Below are positions 60,062 to 64,000 of a stretch of DNA of 64,000 nucleotides, in pieces; position 1 is the stretch's first letter, and every line of letters begins with the position of its first letter. The stretch is from Streptomyces sp. DH12 (GTDB lineage Bacteria; Actinomycetota; Actinomycetes; Streptomycetales; Streptomycetaceae), in NCBI RefSeq assembly GCF_020873895.1, contig NZ_JAHWGT010000007.1, forward strand, positions 1-64,000, in the 5' to 3' direction. Under the pieces are notes generated by a model, which saw only the letters and a list, made by a program, of their open reading frames with translations, ran no database searches and was not told where the DNA came from. A program made the translations under genes and the position numbers.

Positions 60062-61276
60062 GTGCCGTACGGCGTGGAGAAGGTCAAACGGGCGCGGTAC
60101 GCCGTCGCCGCCGTGTTCTGCGTGCACGGAGCGGTCACCGGCAGCTTCGCGACCCGCATCCCGTGGATCCAGGAGCACGCGGGGGTCAGCCCGGGGCAGC
60201 TGGGCCTGGCCCTGGCCTTCCCCGCCCTCGGCGCGTCCCTGGCGATGCCGCTGGCGGGCGCCGTCAGCCACCGGTTCGGGGCGCGCACCGCGCTGCGCGG
60301 GCTCCTCGCGATGTGGACGCTGTCGCTGGTCCTGCCGTCGCTGGCGCCGAACCTCCTCGGCCTGTGCGCCACGCTGTTCGTCTACGGCGCGACCGCCGGC
60401 ATGTCCGACGTGGCGATGAACGCGCTGGGCGTGGAGGTGGAGAACCGGCTCGGCCGGTCCGTCATGTCCAGCCTGCACGGGATGTGGAGCGTGGGCGCGC
60501 TTGTCGGTTCCGCCGCCGGTACGGTCGCCGCGCACCTGGGCGCCGACGCCCGGGTGCACCACCTCCTGGCCGCGGCGGTGCTGACCGTGCTTGGCCTGGT
60601 CTTCTGCCGGGGCGTGCTGGACCTGCGCAGTTCGCCGGGCGAGGCGGCGCCGCCGCGGTTCGCGCTTCCGCCGCGCTCGGCGCTGGTGATCGGCGCGATC
60701 GGCTTCTGCGGGGTCTTCGCGGAGGGCGCGAGCCTGGACTGGTCGGCGGTGTACCTGGAGGACGCGCTCGGCGCGTCGGCCGGCACCGCGGCGGCCTCCA
60801 CGACGGCGTTCACCCTCACCATGGCGGTGGCGCGGCTGGTGGGCGACCGCGTCGTGGACCGCTTCGGCGCCGTGCGCACGGTGCGGACCGGAGGCGTCGC
60901 GGCCACGGCGGGCGGCGTCCTGGTCGTCGCGGCGCCCCATCCGGCGGCCGCGATGGGCGGGTTCGCGCTGATGGGGCTGGGCGTCGCGGTCGTCGTACCG
61001 CTGGCGTTCGCCGCGGCCGGGCGCAGCGGCCCGAACCCGAGCCAGGCCATCGCCGGCGTCGCCACCATCACGTACACCTCCGGGCTGATCGCCCCCTCGG
61101 CGATCGGCGGGCTGGCGGACGTCACGTCGCTGACGGTGTCGTTCGGGCTCGTGACCCTCCTGACCTTCGGCCTGGTGCTCGGCGCGAGCGTGCTCGGCCC
61201 GCGCGGCCGGCGGGGCGGCGGGGTGGGCGGCACCGCCGCGAGCCGCACGGCGGGCAGCGGCGACCGCGGCGCCTGA
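60062..61276 (+). CDS. MFS transporter next to ROK regulator
   Basis: The 404-aa protein has 12 helices in the YbjJ-like group: SFATRIPWIQEHAGVSPGQLGLAL in the first half and GPNPSQAIAGVATITYTSGLIAP in the last. Substrate unknown; ROK regulation suggests a sugar or sugar-related compound. GTG at 60062 with GGGGAGGG. Ends in a Gly/Arg/Ala-rich tail. Confidence 0.88.
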   Translation: MPYGVEKVKRARYAVAAVFCVHGAVTGSFATRIPWIQEHAGVSPGQLGLALAFPALGASLAMPLAGAVSHRFGARTALRGLLAMWTLSLVLPSLAPNLLGLCATLFVYGATAGMSDVAMNALGVEVENRLGRSVMSSLHGMWSVGALVGSAAGTVAAHLGADARVHHLLAAAVLTVLGLVFCRGVLDLRSSPGEAAPPRFALPPRSALVIGAIGFCGVFAEGASLDWSAVYLEDALGASAGTAAASTTAFTLTMAVARLVGDRVVDRFGAVRTVRTGGVAATAGGVLVVAAPHPAAAMGGFALMGLGVAVVVPLAFAAAGRSGPNPSQAIAGVATITYTSGLIAPSAIGGLADVTSLTVSFGLVTLLTFGLVLGASVLGPRGRRGGGVGGTAASRTAGSGDRGA

Positions 61277-61444
61277 GCACCACCACCGGCGCCACACCGC
61301 CAGCGCCGCTGCCGCCGGTCCGGCGGGCGGCCGGGACCGCACACGCGTCGCATTACCATGGCGTCCGTTCACCTCCGGCCGCCGCGCGTCACGCGGCGCC
61401 GTCCACCCACCGGGCGAGCCCCGGAGAACGGGAGCGACCCACCC

Positions 61445-62920
61445 ATGAACCTCGGCGTGCGCTGGACCCTGCACGGCGACGGGCGGACACCCGCTCCCGG
61501 CGCCGTGGTGCGTCCGGACGAGCGGCTGTCCTGGCCGCGGACCGCGGGGCTCGGCGCCCAGCACGTGGTCGCCATGTTCGGCGCGTCGTTCGTGGCGCCC
61601 GTCCTCATGGGCCTCGACCCCAACCTCGCGATCATGATGTCCGGCGTCGCGACGATGATCTTCCTCCTCGCGACGCGCGGCCGGGTGCCCAGCTACCTCG
61701 GCTGCTCCCTGTCGTTCGTGGGGGTGGCCGCCGCGATCCGCGCCTCCGGCGGCGACAGCTCCACCGTCACCGGCGCCATCCTGGTCGTCGGACTCGCGCT
61801 GTTCCTCGCGGGCGTGGCGGTGCGGCGGTTCGGCGCGCGGGTCATCCACGCGACGATGCCGCCGATCGTGACGGGCGCCGTGGTGATGCTGATCGGCTTC
61901 AACCTGGCGCCGGTGACCGCCGCCACCTACTGGCCGCAGGACCAGTGGACGGCGCTGCTGGTGATGCTCTTCACCGGCCTCGCGGTGGTGTGCCTGCGCG
62001 GCTTCTGGTCGCGGGTGGCGATCTTCCTGGGCCTGGTCTTCGGGTACGTCCTGTCGTGGGTGTTCGACCTGGCCCTCGGCCGCATCCACTCCCCCGTCGG
62101 CGGCGGCGAGGCGGTCGACCACTGGCGCCTGGACCTCTCCGCGGTCGGCCGGGCCGACTGGATCGGCCTGCCCTCCTTCCACGCGCCGAGCTTCGAGTGG
62201 TCGGCGATCCTGGTCGCCCTGCCCGTGGTCATCGCGCTCGTCGCGGAGAACGCCGGGCACGTCAAGGCCGTCGGCGAGATGACGGGTGACCCGCTGGACG
62301 ACCAGCTCGGCACCGCCATCGCCGCCGACGGCGCCGCGTCGATGCTGTCCACCGCAGTCGGCGGCCCGCCCAACACCACGTACTCCGAGAACATCGGCGT
62401 CATGGCCGCGACCCGGGTCTACTCGACCGCCGCCTACTGGGCGGCGGCCGGCTTCGCGCTGCTCTTCGGCCTCTGCCCGAAGTTCGGCGCGGTTGTCGCC
62501 GCCATCCCCGGCGGCGTCCTCGGCGGGATCACCGTCATCCTGTACGGCATGATCGGCCTCCTCGGGGCGCAGATCTGGATCAACGCCGGGGTGGACCTGC
62601 GCAACCCGCTCAACCTGGTGCCCGCGGCCGCCGGCATCATCATCGGCGTCGGCGGCGTCAGCCTGAAGATCACCGACAGCTTCGAACTCGGCGGTATCGC
62701 CCTCGGCACCATCGTCGTGATCACCGGCTACCACGCGCTGCGGGCGTTCGCCCCGGCCCATCTGAAGGGGCAGGAGCCGCTGCTCGACGCGGGCACCTCG
62801 GCGTACGACGCCGCGTCCCCGGAGCGGGACGGCGACGGGGTCGGGGCCGGGGCCGGGGAGCAGCGGGCCGACGGCGGAGAGCGGGGCGGCGACGGCGACG
62901 GGCCGACGGCGCGGCCGTAG
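61445..62920 (+). CDS. NCS2 uracil/xanthine permease
   Basis: The 491-aa NCS2 transporter has about 14 helices. The family motif is VALVAENAGHVKAVGEMTG and the second is GGPPNTTYSENIGVMAATRVYS. UraA/RutG-like residues cannot be separated from xanthine permeases by eye. The ATG at 61445 has GGGAG upstream; the in-frame extension to 61358 is unconserved. The last 40 residues are cytosolic, Gly/Asp-rich with DGDG repeats. Confidence 0.92.
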   Translation: MNLGVRWTLHGDGRTPAPGAVVRPDERLSWPRTAGLGAQHVVAMFGASFVAPVLMGLDPNLAIMMSGVATMIFLLATRGRVPSYLGCSLSFVGVAAAIRASGGDSSTVTGAILVVGLALFLAGVAVRRFGARVIHATMPPIVTGAVVMLIGFNLAPVTAATYWPQDQWTALLVMLFTGLAVVCLRGFWSRVAIFLGLVFGYVLSWVFDLALGRIHSPVGGGEAVDHWRLDLSAVGRADWIGLPSFHAPSFEWSAILVALPVVIALVAENAGHVKAVGEMTGDPLDDQLGTAIAADGAASMLSTAVGGPPNTTYSENIGVMAATRVYSTAAYWAAAGFALLFGLCPKFGAVVAAIPGGVLGGITVILYGMIGLLGAQIWINAGVDLRNPLNLVPAAAGIIIGVGGVSLKITDSFELGGIALGTIVVITGYHALRAFAPAHLKGQEPLLDAGTSAYDAASPERDGDGVGAGAGEQRADGGERGGDGDGPTARP

Positions 62921-63084
62921 GCGCCCCCGCCCGTGGGCGCGCGGGCGCACACGGGTTACACGGATCACACGGGTGTACGGAGGACCGGCGGGGCCGCGGC
63001 GGCGGCCGGCCGGTCCTTCGCCCGTTCCGGGGACGCCCCGCCCGGCGGCTTCCGCCCGGCCCCGGAGGCTGGGACGCTGCCCGC

Positions 63085-64000
63085 ATGGGGCAGATCGACG
63101 AGTACACCCCGGGCGCCGGCGCCGAGCCGCCCGGGGTACGGGCGGTGGCCGACCGGATGCGGGACTTCCGGTCCCTGTGGCCGGCGGGCGACGGGGTCCG
63201 CGTCTTCAACGACGTCTACCTGAGGGTCACCCAGGAGATCGGGCGCCTCGCCGGGGCGGGAGCCTTCCGGGACCACGACGGCGCCGCCACGCTCGCCGTC
63301 CGGTTCGCCGAGCGGTACGTGGCGGCGGTCGACGCGGCGGCGGCGGGCGGGCGGCCCCCGGCGTGCTGGCGGCCGCTCTTCGCGTACCGGCGCCACCCGG
63401 GCGTGCGGCCGCTGCAGTTCGCGCTGGCCGGCGTCAACGCGCACATCGGCCACGACCTCGCGCTGGCGGTGGTGGACACCTGCCGCGACCTCGACTGCGA
63501 ACCGGCCCGCCTGGAGGCCGACTTCGAGCGGGTGGGCGAGGTGCTCGTCCTGCTGGAGGAGCGCGTACGCGAGGAGTTGATGCCGGGCCCGGACCTCCTG
63601 GAGGTCGCGGACCCGATGACGCACCTGCTGGGGTGCTGGAGTCTGGAGCGGGCCCGGGACGGGGCGTGGCTCGCGGCCCGCTCGCTGTGGCAGCTGCGCC
63701 GGGTGCCGGGGCCGTGGGGGGTGGAGCTGGCCGAGGGGTTCGCCGAACGCCTGGACCGCTCGGTGGGGCTGGTGGGACGGATGCTGCTGACGCCGCTGGG
63801 GAGTACCGGGACCCGCGGGATCGGGTTCTGCGGGGCCAGGTCGCACGGGATCGGGTCGCACGGGGCCGGGCCATACGGGATCGCGCCGCACGGGATCGGG
63901 AAACCCCGGACCGAGGCCCCCCAGGCCGGAACGCCCGGAGCCGGAACCCCCCGGGTCGGGCCCGGGGCCAAAACGCCCGGGGCCGGGCCGCGCGGCGTCG
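63085..64000 (+). CDS. DUF5995-like protein, 3' end cut by window
   Basis: The conserved part is about residues 1-240: RVFNDVYLRVTQEIGRLA, ALAGVNAHIGHDLALAVVDTC, and WSLERARDGAWLAARSLWQLR, as in helical DUF5995 proteins of Streptomyces. From about residue 246 the frame continues as a repetitive tail (HGIGSHGAGPYGIAPHGIG, then TPGAG repeats), open to the window edge. The tail is unlike the rest and may reflect a lost stop codon or a repeat expansion. No function known. Confidence 0.75.
   Translation, partial: MGQIDEYTPGAGAEPPGVRAVADRMRDFRSLWPAGDGVRVFNDVYLRVTQEIGRLAGAGAFRDHDGAATLAVRFAERYVAAVDAAAAGGRPPACWRPLFAYRRHPGVRPLQFALAGVNAHIGHDLALAVVDTCRDLDCEPARLEADFERVGEVLVLLEERVREELMPGPDLLEVADPMTHLLGCWSLERARDGAWLAARSLWQLRRVPGPWGVELAEGFAERLDRSVGLVGRMLLTPLGSTGTRGIGFCGARSHGIGSHGAGPYGIAPHGIGKPRTEAPQAGTPGAGTPRVGPGAKTPGAGPRGV

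Noticed and set aside
59834-62968. 1044-aa minus-strand open frame
   Set aside because: Antisense to the MFS and uracil/xanthine permease genes, Arg/His/Gly-rich without motifs.

Overview
The window is high-GC chromosomal DNA from a Streptomyces, or a very close relative. Third codon positions are almost all G or C. The genes include a sporulation pair (smeA-sffA), the RNA polymerase-binding protein RbpA behind a sigma-R-type promoter, a conservon (cvnABCD), DasR-type operators and the usual streptomycete riboflavin cluster. From memory, gene order matches the SCO1390-SCO1450 part of the S. coelicolor core chromosome. I see no transposase, integrase, prophage, CRISPR array or tRNA.

Layout. 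1-290: start of an rRNA operon leader running leftward out of the window, beside two tandem DasR-like operators. 527-2732: crr-ptsI, the general sugar PTS genes. 2817-8394: a hypothetical gene, acetoacetyl-CoA synthetase and a GH31 glycosidase. 8465-9904: divergent Nudix and VanX-like genes. 9923-14151: the conservon cvnABCD. 15074-22496: a three-gene SMC/MukBEF-like operon whose order matches MksF-MksE-MksB or JetA-JetB-JetC, with no nuclease (JetD/MksG) gene beside it. 22691-27291: GntR regulator, MFS transporter and pxpABC 5-oxoprolinase. 27738-29827: HEAT and ankyrin repeat proteins. 30052-31870: smeA-sffA. 32037-36690: MocR regulator, YczE-like membrane protein, GDPD phosphodiesterase and MFS. 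36968-38930: rbpA, fxsA, ppm1. 39340-46619: amidohydrolase, Lrp regulator, acyl-CoA dehydrogenase, a secreted C39-like protein and small genes. 46681-46787: a probable small RNA. 47026-48996: an EccA-like AAA ATPase. 55160-49054 (minus): ribD-ribE-ribM-ribBA-ribH-hisE-hisG-PH protein under an FMN riboswitch. 55735-62920: chitinase, ROK regulator, MFS and uracil/xanthine permease. 63085 to the end: a DUF5995-like gene cut by the window edge.

How the genes work together. The chitinase promoter and the crr-ptsI promoter both carry DasR-like sites. Chitin breakdown outside the cell and PTS uptake of its N-acetylglucosamine are therefore probably controlled together from two ends of the window. 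GntR-MFS-pxpABC looks like a self-contained 5-oxoproline uptake and hydrolysis unit. RibM lets the rib operon combine synthesis and import of flavin under one riboswitch. The least understood unit is the condensin-like operon, which is the best candidate here for a poorly described system. GC-rich tandem repeats of 19-66 bp recur in gene junctions across the window and are not explained by the genes.
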